64,000 bases of DNA from Actinomycetes bacterium (GCA_021791615.1 JAJYWG010000089.1:8279-72278); one strand, 5' to 3'. Numbered from the stretch's first letter, positions 36,195-45,789 are shown. The notes: a model not told the origin generated them from the letters alone. A program made the numbers and translations.

Positions 36195-37316
36195 ATGAGG
36201 GCCGTTCCGACCATCGCCGTCGTCGGTGCCGGGCCGGCGGGGATCGCCGCAGCCCGCGAGCTCCGTGACCACGTCGGTGTCCGCGTCGTCCTCGTCGCTC
36301 CCGAAGGGCGCTCGGAGTACCTGCCCGGCACGCTCGCCGTTGCCACCGGTGACGCCCGTGCCGCCCATTACAGGACCCAGGTCGAGCTTGCCGGGGTCGA
36401 GATCATTCCGACCCAGGTCGAGGCGATCGAGCCCGGTGCCCTCAGGATCTGCGGGTCCTGGCTCCGGTCCCACGCCGTCATCGCCGCGCCCGGGCTCGTC
36501 CTCGATCCCGTCGGCAATGCCACGCGCGGGGAGGTCGTCGGCTTCTGGGACCCCACCGGAGCCGAGGCAGCCGCCCCCCGGATCCGCGCCATCGGGCGGG
36601 GCATCGTCGACGTCGTGATCTCGTCCCTCCCCTATCGCTGCCCGCCAGCGCCCTACGGCTTGGCCATGCGGCTCGCCCGGCGCGCTCGCCGGCTCGGCCA
36701 GTCGCTCCAGGTCCGCCTGGTCACCCCCGAGGAGCACCCGCTCGCCGCGCTCGGGCACGCGCTCGGCGACGCACTGCTGCTCGGCTGCCAAGACGCCGGC
36801 GTCGAGGTCCGCCTCGGCACCGAGATCGACCCTGATGCCTTGACCAGAGGGGTGATCGCGGACACAAGCGACCGGGGCGGGGCGGACCTCTCGATCGTGA
36901 TCCCCCGGCACCGCACGAGCCCCCTGCTCGCGGAACTGGTCGACGCCGCCAGCCCGCTCGTCACCGTCGACGGCCGCTTCGCCACCGAGATGACCGGGGT
37001 CTTCGTCGTCGGCGACGCTGCCGCCAGCCCCTACCCGAGAGCCGAGGATCCTGCCGCGTGGTCGGGGACGCTCGCAGCGGCCGCAGTGCTGTCCGAGCTC
37101 GGTTTGGATCACGCCCGGATCGCCGAGGCGCCTGCACCGGACTGCTTCGTCGACCACGGCGACGGGGCCTACGGGCGGATCCGGATCACCTACCCGGACG
37201 GACCACCACCCGGGGCGCAGCCCGCCGTGGCCATCGACCCCCCCGCGCCGGCTCTGGCCACGGACTTTGAACGAGCCCACCGCCGATGGCACGCACTGCG
37301 TCTCGAAGGCCAGTGA
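36195..37316 (+). CDS. Sulfide:quinone oxidoreductase-like FAD protein
   Basis: The 373-residue flavoprotein has the FAD-binding TIAVVGAGPAGIAAARELRD and EYLPGTLAVATGD, the SQR/FCSD-type LPYRCPPAPYGLAMRLARRA, and the C-terminal FAD contact GVFVVGDAAASPYPR. Only one of the redox cysteines of true SQR (the RCPPAP one) is evident, along with LLGCQDAGVEV. It may oxidise another substrate, or work like archaeal FCSD-type enzymes. No strong membrane anchor is visible. It starts 75 bases after the VOC-DUF302 gene, probably co-transcribed. Confidence 0.7.
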   Translation: MRAVPTIAVVGAGPAGIAAARELRDHVGVRVVLVAPEGRSEYLPGTLAVATGDARAAHYRTQVELAGVEIIPTQVEAIEPGALRICGSWLRSHAVIAAPGLVLDPVGNATRGEVVGFWDPTGAEAAAPRIRAIGRGIVDVVISSLPYRCPPAPYGLAMRLARRARRLGQSLQVRLVTPEEHPLAALGHALGDALLLGCQDAGVEVRLGTEIDPDALTRGVIADTSDRGGADLSIVIPRHRTSPLLAELVDAASPLVTVDGRFATEMTGVFVVGDAAASPYPRAEDPAAWSGTLAAAAVLSELGLDHARIAEAPAPDCFVDHGDGAYGRIRITYPDGPPPGAQPAVAIDPPAPALATDFERAHRRWHALRLEGQ

Positions 37317-37629
37317 CCGTGCCTCCAAGGCGTCTCGCCGCTGGGGTCACCCTGTGTCGTCGCGGCCAAGGTGATGCCGCCGTCGAGACTGATGCGAGCC
37401 GCTCCCGCGGCGATGGCGCCTCAGCCTGCCTGGCGGTGGCGGACGATCGTGAGGGCCGGTGCAAGACGCGATCGGGAACGCCACCAGCATCGGATGGACT
37501 GGATGGCTCGCCGACCTTGGCCTTGGTGTCCACGGCTCCCTTCTTCATGCGAGAGCCCGGCCCGCCGATCGTATGACGACTTGACGGTCGCGTCCAGTGT
37601 GAGTCCACCCATGTATTTCCATCTGACGG

Positions 37630-37635
37630 TAGACA
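37630..37635 (+). promoter_or_regulatory. -10 candidate TAGACA for narGHJI
   Basis: The stretch TTTCCATCTGACGGTAGACA stands out as AT-rich and resembles the TAGACT boxes upstream of the SUF operon and the regulator at 59919. No FNR- or NarL-type box is recognised. Confidence 0.35.
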
Positions 37636-37666
37636 CTGGGTAAGGTGCGGTCAGCCGATGGTCGGT

Positions 37667-37730
37667 GATGCCGCCCCACTGAGATGCCGCCCCACTGAGA
37701 TGCCGCCCCACTGAGATGCCGTCCCACTGA
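37667..37730. repeat. Tandem repeat, 4 x 16 bp, in nar leader
   Basis: Four units of GATGCCGCCCCACTGA lie just upstream of narG; the fourth has one change (GTCCC). They sit within the presumed 5-prime untranslated region, ten bases before the ATG. Confidence 0.97.
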
Positions 37731-37740
37731 ACGGAGAGCG

Positions 37741-40700
37741 ATGCCACGGAGCGTCGAGAACACGACGGCAGTCCGCGACGGGCTCATCGCCGAGACGGGC
37801 CTCGTGCGCGCGGCACGCTACATCCAGCCGGGGGAGCCCTCAGCCGACGCCCGGGAGCTCCACCGCCGCGGTGGCCGCCGGGCCGAGGAGTTCTACCGGG
37901 AACGGTGGCGCCACGACAAGATCGTCCGCTCCACCCACGGGGTGAACTGCACGGGTTCGTGCTCATGGCAGGTCTACGTGAAAGACGGGATCATCACCTG
38001 GGAGACCCAGGCGGTGGACTATCCGTCGGTCGGTCCAGGCTCGCCCGAGTACGAGCCACGTGGCTGTCCGCGCGGCGCGTCGTTCTCCTGGTACACCTAC
38101 TCCCCGGCTCGGGTGCGCTACCCGTATGTCAGAGGGGTGCTGCTCGAGGCGTTCCGGGCGGCCAAGGCCGCCAGCGGCGGGGACCCGGTCGCCGCATGGG
38201 CCAAAGTCACCGGCGATCCCGAGACGGCCGCCACGTACAAGCACGCGCGGGGCCAGGGCGGCTTCGTGCGGACGTCGTGGACGGAAGTGCTCGAGCTCGT
38301 CGCCGCCGCCCACGTCCACACCGTCGCCACCTACGGCCCGGACCGCACCGCCGGGTTCACGGTGATCCCGGCGATGTCGATGACGTCCTACGCAGCGGGG
38401 ACCCGCTTCTACTCGCTCTTGGGCGGGACGGTGCTCTCCTTCTACGACTGGTATGCCGACCTCCCACCGGCTTCGCCGCAGGTCTTCGGCGACCAGACCG
38501 ACGTGCCCGAGTCGGCGGACTGGTGGAACGCCTCGTACCTGATCATCTGGGGGACGAACCTGCCCATCACCCGCACCCCCGACGCCCACTTCATGACCGA
38601 GGCCCGCTACCGGGGTCAGAAGGTGGTCGTCGTCTCCCCGGACTACTCCGACCACACGAAGTTCGCAGACGACTGGCTCGCCGCCAACCCGGGGACCGAC
38701 GCCGCGCTCGCCATGGCGATGGGACACGTCATGCTCTCCGAGTACTACCGGGATCGAAAGGTCGCGCGCTTCGAGGACTACGCGCGTACCTACACCGACC
38801 TCCCCTTCCTCGTCACCTTGCGCGAGCGGGACGGCGCATACGTGCCAGACCACTTCCTGACCGCGTCAGCACTCGGACATGACCGCGAGCGGGGCGGCGG
38901 AGCGGAGGCGGAGTGGAAGACCGTCGTGCTCGACGAAGCGAGCGGCGAACCAGTGGTGCCCAACGGGTCGATCGGCTTTCGCTGGGGCGAGGAGTCGAAG
39001 GGCCGCTGGAACCTCGACCTCGGGGAGGTGCGACCGGCACTGAGCTGCTACGGCCGTCCGGGCGCCGAGGTGTTGCCGATCGACCTGCCTCGCTTCGACG
39101 TCGGCGATCAGGGGGGCGGGGTGCTTCGCCGTGGGGTGCCAGCGATCCGGGTCGCAGGCCGGCTCGTGACGACGGTGTTCGACCTCGTGATGGCCCACTA
39201 CGGAGTCGGACGCCCGGGACTTCCCGGCAGCTGGCCCTCGGACTACGACGACGCGGAGGCTCCCTACACGCCGGCGTGGCAGGAGAAGATCACCTCGGTG
39301 CCTGCGTCGGCGTGCGCCCGCGTGGCGCGCGAGTTCGCCCGCAACGCCGAGCTCTCGGGCGGACGCTCCATGATCGCCATGGGGGCGGGCACCAACCACT
39401 GGTTCCACTCGGACCAGGTCTACCGAACGTTCCTCTCCTTGCTCATGCTCGGGGGCTGCGAAGGGGTGAACGGCGGCGGTTGGGCGCACTACGTCGGCCA
39501 GGAGAAGGTCCGCCCCTTGACCGGGTGGTTCACGCTCGCCTTCGCCTACGACTGGGCGCGCCCCACCCGGCACATGCCCTCGACGCCGTACTGGTACCTG
39601 GCGACCGACCAGTGGCGCTACGAGGGCGCCCGTGCCGATGCGCTGTCCTCCAGGCTCGGTGAAGGACGCTTCTCGGGCAAGTCGATGGCGGACCTCTACG
39701 CGTACGCGGCCCGCCAGGGCTGGATCGCCTCCCACCCCGCATTCGACGCCAACCCGCTCGACCTCGCCGACGCGGCCGAGGCAGCGGGGAAGAGCGTGGA
39801 GGACTACGTGGTGGGCGAGCTCCGAGCGGGGCGGCTGCACTTCGCAGCATCTGACCCCGATGACGCGGTCAACTTCCCCCGGGTGCTCACGGTGTGGCGT
39901 TCGAACCTGCTCGGCTCGTCGGGCAAGGGGCACGAGTACTTCTTGAAGCACCTGCTCGGCGCCGACAACGCCGTGGCGGCCGCGGAGTGCCCGCCCGAGG
40001 CGCGGCCGGACGACGTTGTCTGGCGGGAGGAAGCGCCGGAGGGCAAGCTCGACCTCTTGGTCAACATCGACTTCCGGATGGTCTCGACGAGCATCTACGC
40101 CGACGTCGTGCTACCGACCGCCACCTGGTACGAGAAGCACGACCTGTCCTCGACCGACATGCATCCCTTCGTCCACTCCTTCAACCCGGCGATCGCCCCT
40201 CCCTGGGAGGCACGGAGCGACTTCGACATCTTCTCCGACCTCGCCGCCGAGTTCTCCCGCCTCGCTGAGGGACGCCTCGGGGTGCGCCGCGATCTTCTGG
40301 CGGTGCCGCTTCTCCACGACACGCCCGACGAGTGCGCCCAGCCGGGCGGCCGGGCGCTCGACTGGGCAGCCGGGGAGTGCGATCCGCTGCCGGGGGTGAC
40401 CATGCCGCGGCTCGTGGTGGTGGAGCGGGACTACCCGCACCTGGCGGAGCGGTGGCGGGCCCTCGGCCCGCTCATCGACGAGGCTGGCGCCACGACCAAG
40501 GGGGTGACCCTTCCGGTCGGCACCGAGGTGGGTTGGCTGGCGAGTCGCAACGGCACCGTCCGCGGTGGGGCCGCCGGCGGCCGGCCGCGCATCGATCGCG
40601 ACGACCTGTTCTGCGAGGCGATCCTGGCCCTTTCGGGCACGACCAACGGCCGCTTGGCGGTGGCCGGCTTCGAGGCGCTCGAGGAGCGCACCGGCGTCGC

Positions 40701-41460
40701 GCTCGCGGACCTCGCCCACGAACGTGCCGGGGACCGGATCACCTTCGCCGACACGGTCACCCAGCCCCGCGCGGTCATCTGCTCCCCGGAATGGTCCGGA
40801 GCGGAGTCCGAGCGGCGCCGCTACTCGCCGTTCACCGTCAACGTCGACCGGCTGAAGCCCTGGCACACCCTCACGGGTCGTCAGCACTTCTTCTTGGACC
40901 ACGACTGGATGGCCGAGCTCGGCGAGATGCTCCCAACCTACCGGCCCCCTCTCGGGATCACCGAGACCTTCGGCGACCAGCGCCGCGCCGACACGGACCG
41001 TCCCCAGCTGGTGGCCCGTTACCTCACCCCGCATTCCAAGTGGTCGATCCACTCCGAGTACCAGGACAACCTGCACATGTTGAACCTGTTCCGAGGAGGG
41101 CCGGTGCTCTGGGTGAACGACCTCGACGCGGCACGGATTGGCGTCGCCGACAACGACTGGGTCGAGGCCTACAACCGCAACGGGGTCACGGTCGCCCGAG
41201 CCGCCGTCACCCACCGCGTGCCCCCCGGGACGGTCCTCATGTACCACGCCATCGACCGGCACCTGCAGATGCCGGTGTCGGAGACCTCAGGGCTGCACGG
41301 CGGGACCGACAACTCGCTCACCCGGGTGGTCATGAAGCCCACGCACATGATCGGCGGCTACGCGCAGCTGTCGGCCGGGTTCAACTACTACGGGCCGACC
41401 GGCTCCCAGCGCGACGAGATCGCGGTGATCCGTCGCCGTTCCCAGGAGGTCGAGTTCTGA
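37741..41460 (+). CDS. narG: Respiratory nitrate reductase alpha subunit
   Basis: The 1239-residue molybdo-bis-MGD subunit reduces nitrate to nitrite at the cytoplasmic face. The FS0 cluster ligands are in STHGVNCTGSCSW and EYEPRGCPRGASFSWY, and the Mo-site region in the YLIIWGTNLPITRTPDAHFM segment. The C-terminal MGD-binding part includes WSIHSEYQDNLHMLNLFRGG and HMIGGYAQLSAGFNYYGP. The length matches NarG (about 1240). A GGAGAG site precedes ATG 37741. The stop TGA shares its A with the narH ATG. No Tat signal is seen, consistent with a cytoplasmic-side enzyme. Confidence 0.97.
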   Translation: MPRSVENTTAVRDGLIAETGLVRAARYIQPGEPSADARELHRRGGRRAEEFYRERWRHDKIVRSTHGVNCTGSCSWQVYVKDGIITWETQAVDYPSVGPGSPEYEPRGCPRGASFSWYTYSPARVRYPYVRGVLLEAFRAAKAASGGDPVAAWAKVTGDPETAATYKHARGQGGFVRTSWTEVLELVAAAHVHTVATYGPDRTAGFTVIPAMSMTSYAAGTRFYSLLGGTVLSFYDWYADLPPASPQVFGDQTDVPESADWWNASYLIIWGTNLPITRTPDAHFMTEARYRGQKVVVVSPDYSDHTKFADDWLAANPGTDAALAMAMGHVMLSEYYRDRKVARFEDYARTYTDLPFLVTLRERDGAYVPDHFLTASALGHDRERGGGAEAEWKTVVLDEASGEPVVPNGSIGFRWGEESKGRWNLDLGEVRPALSCYGRPGAEVLPIDLPRFDVGDQGGGVLRRGVPAIRVAGRLVTTVFDLVMAHYGVGRPGLPGSWPSDYDDAEAPYTPAWQEKITSVPASACARVAREFARNAELSGGRSMIAMGAGTNHWFHSDQVYRTFLSLLMLGGCEGVNGGGWAHYVGQEKVRPLTGWFTLAFAYDWARPTRHMPSTPYWYLATDQWRYEGARADALSSRLGEGRFSGKSMADLYAYAARQGWIASHPAFDANPLDLADAAEAAGKSVEDYVVGELRAGRLHFAASDPDDAVNFPRVLTVWRSNLLGSSGKGHEYFLKHLLGADNAVAAAECPPEARPDDVVWREEAPEGKLDLLVNIDFRMVSTSIYADVVLPTATWYEKHDLSSTDMHPFVHSFNPAIAPPWEARSDFDIFSDLAAEFSRLAEGRLGVRRDLLAVPLLHDTPDECAQPGGRALDWAAGECDPLPGVTMPRLVVVERDYPHLAERWRALGPLIDEAGATTKGVTLPVGTEVGWLASRNGTVRGGAAGGRPRIDRDDLFCEAILALSGTTNGRLAVAGFEALEERTGVALADLAHERAGDRITFADTVTQPRAVICSPEWSGAESERRRYSPFTVNVDRLKPWHTLTGRQHFFLDHDWMAELGEMLPTYRPPLGITETFGDQRRADTDRPQLVARYLTPHSKWSIHSEYQDNLHMLNLFRGGPVLWVNDLDAARIGVADNDWVEAYNRNGVTVARAAVTHRVPPGTVLMYHAIDRHLQMPVSETSGLHGGTDNSLTRVVMKPTHMIGGYAQLSAGFNYYGPTGSQRDEIAVIRRRSQEVEF

Positions 41461-43124
41461 TGAGGATCATGGCCCAGGTGTGCATGGTGATGAACCTCGA
41501 CAAGTGCATCGGCTGCCACACCTGTACGGTCACCTGCAAGCAGACCTGGACGAACCGGCCGGGCACCGAGTACGTCTACTTCAACAATGTCGAGACCAAG
41601 CCTGGTCTCGGCTACCCGGCCCGCTACGAGGACCAGGAGCGCTGGCACGGCGGCTGGACCCTCGACAAAAAGGGCCGTCTCACCCTCAAGGCGGGGAGCC
41701 GGCTGAAGAAGCTGGTCTCGATCTTCTGCAACCCCGACCTCCCGACGATCGAGGACTACCACGAGCCGTACAGCTATGACTACGCGCGGCTCATCACCGC
41801 TCCCGCCGGCACCAAGGCCCCGTCGGTCTCCACGCGCTCCGCGCTGACCGGGCGGGAGATGAACCCGACCTGGGGCGCCAACTGGGAGGACGACCTGGCC
41901 GGCGCCCCCACCAGAGCGCTTCAGGACCCGAACATCGTGGCCCTCCCCGAGGGCGCAGCCGAGAAGGTGAAGCTCGACTTCGAGTCGGTGTTCATGTTCT
42001 ACCTGCCGCGCATCTGCGAGCACTGCCTCAACCCTTCCTGCGTCGCGTCGTGCCCCTCGGGGGCGATGTACAAGCGAGAGGAGGACGGCATCGTGCTGGT
42101 CGACCAGGACCGCTGCCGAGGATGGCGGTTCTGTGTGTCGGGGTGCCCCTACAAGAAGGTGTACTTCAACCATCGCACCGGCAAGGCGGAGAAGTGCACC
42201 TTCTGCTTCCCCCGCATCGAGGCGGGGCTCCCAACGGTCTGCTCCGAGACGTGCGTCGGGCGGCTGCGATACCTGGGACTGATGCTCTACGACGCCGACA
42301 AGGTGCTTGCCGCCGCCGCGAGCGCCGACCCGGTGCGCCTCTACGAGGCACAGCTGGACGTCTTCTTGGACCCCGAGGACCCCACCGTCGCTGCGGAGGC
42401 AGAGGGCCAGGGGATCCCCCACGACTGGCTCGCAGCAGCTCGCCGCTCGCCGACCTACGCCCTGATCGCCCGCCACAGGGTGGCGCTGCCGCTGCATCCC
42501 GAGTACCGCACCATGCCCATGGTCTGGTACATCCCGCCGCTCTCGCCCGTCGCCGACGTCACCGCCGCAGCAGGCTACGACGACGCCGAGGCCGACAACG
42601 TGTTCGCCGCCATCGACGCGCTGCGGATCCCGGTCGAGTACCTGGCGAACCTCTTCACCGCAGGTGATCCCGGCCCCGTGCGGTCGTCCCTGCGCCGACT
42701 GGCGATGGTCCGAGCGGTCATGAGAGCCCACCAGCTCGGACAAGACCCCGCTGTCCGGGCCGCCGACGTCGGGATGACCGACGAGGCCGCCGAGGAGCTG
42801 TTCCGGCTGCTCGCCATCGCCCGCTACGAAGACCGCTACGTCATCCCGCCCGCGCACGCAGAGGACGCCGGACGCCTCCTCGCCCAGCATGATCTCTCGG
42901 GCTGCTCGCTCGAGAGCGAGGGCGGCCCAGGAATGGGCGGAGACGGTCCCGGGCGCGAGGCAGTCCCCGGGTTCCACCTCCTTCGAGAGGACGCGCTCGC
43001 CCGCGAGGACACGGCCGATGCCTCGGTGGCCGGACGCGACAACCGTGGCCGGCTCCATCTGCGGGTCGCCGAACGCCCCGTGCCCGGACCGCTCGGTCTC
43101 GCCGGAGCAGGAGGGATCGCATGA
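41460..43124 (+). CDS. narH: Respiratory nitrate reductase beta subunit
   Basis: The 554-residue iron-sulfur subunit carries electrons from NarI to NarG. Four cysteine groups are visible: CIGCHTCTVTCKQ, CEHCLNPSCVASCPSG, CRGWRFCVSGCPYKK (Trp in place of a Cys, as in the [3Fe-4S] centre of NarH) and CTFCFPRIEAGLPTVCSETC. The start overlaps narG by one base. The C-terminal 60 residues are longer and more variable than in E. coli, with a Gly-rich EGGPGMGGDGPG stretch. A four-base overlap joins narJ. Confidence 0.97.
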   Translation: MRIMAQVCMVMNLDKCIGCHTCTVTCKQTWTNRPGTEYVYFNNVETKPGLGYPARYEDQERWHGGWTLDKKGRLTLKAGSRLKKLVSIFCNPDLPTIEDYHEPYSYDYARLITAPAGTKAPSVSTRSALTGREMNPTWGANWEDDLAGAPTRALQDPNIVALPEGAAEKVKLDFESVFMFYLPRICEHCLNPSCVASCPSGAMYKREEDGIVLVDQDRCRGWRFCVSGCPYKKVYFNHRTGKAEKCTFCFPRIEAGLPTVCSETCVGRLRYLGLMLYDADKVLAAAASADPVRLYEAQLDVFLDPEDPTVAAEAEGQGIPHDWLAAARRSPTYALIARHRVALPLHPEYRTMPMVWYIPPLSPVADVTAAAGYDDAEADNVFAAIDALRIPVEYLANLFTAGDPGPVRSSLRRLAMVRAVMRAHQLGQDPAVRAADVGMTDEAAEELFRLLAIARYEDRYVIPPAHAEDAGRLLAQHDLSGCSLESEGGPGMGGDGPGREAVPGFHLLREDALAREDTADASVAGRDNRGRLHLRVAERPVPGPLGLAGAGGIA

Positions 43125-43762
43125 GGCGCCACAAGGCGGCGACCGTGTTCGGCTGCGCGTCGGTGCTGCTCAGCTACCCAGACGAGAGCTTCGCACGCGA
43201 CCTGCCCGCGCTGAGGGAGGCGCTCGGGACGATCCCGGAGGGCCCGGCGCGCTCGGGGCTTTGCGCAGCGACCGAGTGGCTCGCGCAGATGCCGGCCCTG
43301 GAGGCGGCCGCAACCTACGTGGACACGTTCGACCTCTCCCGGGGCGCCTGCCTCCACCTCACCTACTACCGCCACGGTGACACCCGAGAGCGGGGTATGG
43401 CGCTCGCCGCCCTCGCCGGCGCCTTCCGTGAGGCAGGGTTCGGAGTCACCCCAGGCGAGCTGCCCGACTACCTCCCCGCGCTCTTGGAACTGGCGGCGGC
43501 CCACCCGGCGGGGGCCAGCGTGCTCGGTGAGCACCGCACGGCGCTCGAGGCCCTTCGCCTCGCGCTCGTGGAGGCTGCCAGCCCGTACGCGGACGTCGTC
43601 GCCGCCGTCAGCGGCGTGCTGCCGGGACCGACCCGCAGGGACCGCCAGGCGCTGCACCGGTACCGGGCAGAGGGCCCGCCGTCGGAGAAAGTGGGCCTCG
43701 AGCCCTTCGCCCCGCCCGAGGTCCTCGGCGCAGGCGTGACCCTTGGGCCGACGAGACGATGA
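43121..43762 (+). CDS. narJ: Nitrate reductase assembly chaperone NarJ
   Basis: The 213-residue helical protein belongs to the TorD/NarJ chaperone group. The diagnostic stretch is ATYVDTFDLSRGACLHLTYY followed by RHGDTRERGMALAALAGAF. NarJ binds apo-NarG and assists Mo-cofactor and Fe-S insertion before membrane attachment to NarI. It has four-base overlaps with narH and narI. Confidence 0.95.
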   Translation: MRRHKAATVFGCASVLLSYPDESFARDLPALREALGTIPEGPARSGLCAATEWLAQMPALEAAATYVDTFDLSRGACLHLTYYRHGDTRERGMALAALAGAFREAGFGVTPGELPDYLPALLELAAAHPAGASVLGEHRTALEALRLALVEAASPYADVVAAVSGVLPGPTRRDRQALHRYRAEGPPSEKVGLEPFAPPEVLGAGVTLGPTRR

Positions 43763-44511
43763 ACGGCACCTCAGGCCTCGAGATCTTCTGGTGGGCGGTC
43801 ATCCCCTACGTCGCGCTCGCGATCTTCGTGATCGGACACGTCTGGCGCTACCGCTACGACCAGTTCGGGTGGACGACGCGCTCCACCGAGCTCCAGGAGA
43901 AGCGCTGGCTCAGATGGGGAGGGCCGATCTTCCACTACGCGACGTTCCTCGCCATCGGCGGGCACGTCATCGGGATCCTCATCCCTGCGTCGTGGACCAA
44001 GGCAATCGGCATCTCCGAGCCCGTCTACCGGTGGTTCGCGGCCGCTGCGGGCACCGTCGCCGTCGTCGGGGTGCTCGTCGGCGTCGCCATACTCGCCGGA
44101 CGGCGCCTGTTCGTCGCCCGGGTGCGGGCTACCACCAGCCCCGTGGACTGGTTCATCTTGATCCTGCTGCTCATCGAGATCGTCCTCGGCTTCGCGATGA
44201 CCACGGTCGTCAACCTCCTGGGAGCCGGCTACAACTACCGCCCGACCGTGTCGGTGTGGTTCAGGAGCCTCTTCGCCGGCAACCCGAACGTGCATGCCAT
44301 CGTGTCCGTCCCGGTTCTCTACCAGGTCCACGTGAGCCTGGCCTGGCTCATCCTCGCCGCGTGGCCCTTCACCCGGCTCGTGCACGCCTGGAGCGCCCCG
44401 GTCTGGTACATGTGGCGGCCCTTCGTCGTCTACCGCAGCCGCCGCGCGAACCGTCCGAACGAGCCGGGGACGAGCGGGCGGCGGTGGCGGCGGATCGGGG
44501 TCCGTTACTGA
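43759..44511 (+). CDS. narI: Respiratory nitrate reductase gamma subunit (cytochrome b)
   Basis: The 250-residue membrane subunit has five predicted helices and takes electrons from quinol through two b hemes. Histidine ligand candidates lie in FVIGHVWRYRYD, PIFHYATFLAIGGHVIGI, and in YQVHVSLAWLILAAWPFTRL followed by VHAW. The N-terminus MNGTSGLEIFWWAVIPYVAL is the first helix. The ATG overlaps narJ by four bases. The operon contains no narK-type transporter. Confidence 0.96.
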   Translation: MNGTSGLEIFWWAVIPYVALAIFVIGHVWRYRYDQFGWTTRSTELQEKRWLRWGGPIFHYATFLAIGGHVIGILIPASWTKAIGISEPVYRWFAAAAGTVAVVGVLVGVAILAGRRLFVARVRATTSPVDWFILILLLIEIVLGFAMTTVVNLLGAGYNYRPTVSVWFRSLFAGNPNVHAIVSVPVLYQVHVSLAWLILAAWPFTRLVHAWSAPVWYMWRPFVVYRSRRANRPNEPGTSGRRWRRIGVRY

Positions 44512-44519
44512 ACCCGCAC

Positions 44520-44553
44520 CGATACTGAGCACCTACCGACACTGAGCACCTAC
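44520..44553. repeat. Tandem repeat, 2 x 17 bp, after narI
   Basis: CGATACTGAGCACCTAC and CGACACTGAGCACCTAC lie between narI and the transporter gene; a third unit begins (CGA). They share an ACTGAG core with the 16-bp units before narG. Confidence 0.93.
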
Positions 44554-44607
44554 CGAGCCTGGGGCTGCACGTCCGGCTTCTGTCAGCCACGACCAAGGAG
44601 TGGAGCG

Positions 44608-45789
44608 GTGGAACCTGTCTCGCCGGACCCCCGAGGAACGATCCCCGAGAACCTCGGCTCGACCTCCACGCCCTTTGACCCCCCAAGCTCGGACCCGACC
44701 CGGAGTGCGATCGCCGGATCGCCGCTGCGGGAGCCCGATCAACTCCTGCCTCGTGCGATCGCGACGCTCGACCCGGGCTACTTCGCATTCGTGATGGCCA
44801 CCGGGATCGTCTCGATCGGCACCCACCTCCTCGGCTACGACCTCCTCTCCGAGGTCATCCTCGGCTTCGCCGCAGCCGGCTTCGTCGTCCTCCTCGCGGC
44901 GTACCTGGCACGTTTCGTCTTCTTCCAGCCATTCGTACGCCTGAGCGCGGCCGACCCCACCGTCGCGATGGCCTACTTCACCGTGGTCGCCGGCACCGAC
45001 GTGCTCGCCACCCGCTTCGTGCTCGCCGGCCACCCGCTGGTCGGTTTCGGGCTCGGCTGCGGGGCTGGTGTGATATGGGTCGTATTGACCTACGGGCTCC
45101 CTGGCTCGATCGTCGCGGCGGCGCACCGCCCGGTGCTGCGCGAGATCAACGGCACCTGGCTGGTCTGGGTCGTCTCCACCCAGTCGCTCTCCATCATCGC
45201 AACCGCGGTCGCCCCGCACGCGCCTGCGACGTGGCTGCAGGGCGCTCTACCGGGCGTCGCCGTCAGCCTCTGGGGCCTCGGGGTGATGCTCTACCTCGTC
45301 CTCATCGTGATCATCTTCCTCCGGCTCCTGGTCGTCGAGGTCACCCCCGCCGAGATGGGGCCTGCCTACTGGATCGCGATGGGGGCGACCGCGATCAGCG
45401 TGCGCGCGGCTGCCGGCATCCTCGCCCTCCACGACCCTGGCGCCCAGCTGCTCGTGACGGCGTTACGGCCGTTCGTCATCGGCCTGTCGGTCGTGCTGTG
45501 GGCCTTCGGCACCTGGTGGATCCCCCTGCTCGTGCTCTTCGGCATCTGGCGATACGTGCTCCGGCGCTACCCGCGCAGCTACGAACCAAGGCTCTGGAAC
45601 ATGGTGTTCCCCCTCGGCATGTACACGGTGGCGTCCTTCAGCCTGGGACAGACCCCTGGCCTCGGGTTCATGGTCGCCGTCGCCCGGGTATGGGTCTGGG
45701 TCGGCGTCGCCGCCTGGGTGGCCGTCATGTTGCTCATGGTCGAGGCACTGGCAAGATCGTGGCGGAACCGGAGTGCGTCGGTCCGGTGA
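44608..45789 (+). CDS. TDT family (TehA/SLAC1-like) anion transporter
   Basis: The 393-residue protein has a hydrophilic N-terminus of about 55 residues and about ten hydrophobic helices. It begins LDPGYFAFVMATGIVSIGTH, the TDT family signature, and ends in PLGMYTVASFSLGQTPGLG, also typical. Family members move C4-dicarboxylates, tellurite or sulfite, and plant SLAC1 conducts nitrate and chloride. The GTG at 44608 has AAGGAGTGGAG upstream. It lies 96 bases after narI on the same strand; transport of nitrate or nitrite is an attractive but unproven role. Confidence 0.85.
   Translation: MEPVSPDPRGTIPENLGSTSTPFDPPSSDPTRSAIAGSPLREPDQLLPRAIATLDPGYFAFVMATGIVSIGTHLLGYDLLSEVILGFAAAGFVVLLAAYLARFVFFQPFVRLSAADPTVAMAYFTVVAGTDVLATRFVLAGHPLVGFGLGCGAGVIWVVLTYGLPGSIVAAAHRPVLREINGTWLVWVVSTQSLSIIATAVAPHAPATWLQGALPGVAVSLWGLGVMLYLVLIVIIFLRLLVVEVTPAEMGPAYWIAMGATAISVRAAAGILALHDPGAQLLVTALRPFVIGLSVVLWAFGTWWIPLLVLFGIWRYVLRRYPRSYEPRLWNMVFPLGMYTVASFSLGQTPGLGFMVAVARVWVWVGVAAWVAVMLLMVEALARSWRNRSASVR

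Larger units (their letters stand above)
37317..37740. other. Leader region of the nar operon
   Basis: No gene is convincing in these 424 bases. A TAGACA -10 candidate at 37630-37635, in an AT-rich stretch, would place the transcript start near 37642. The resulting leader of about 100 bases contains four 16-bp repeats and ends with the GGAGAG ribosome site of narG. Confidence 0.5.
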
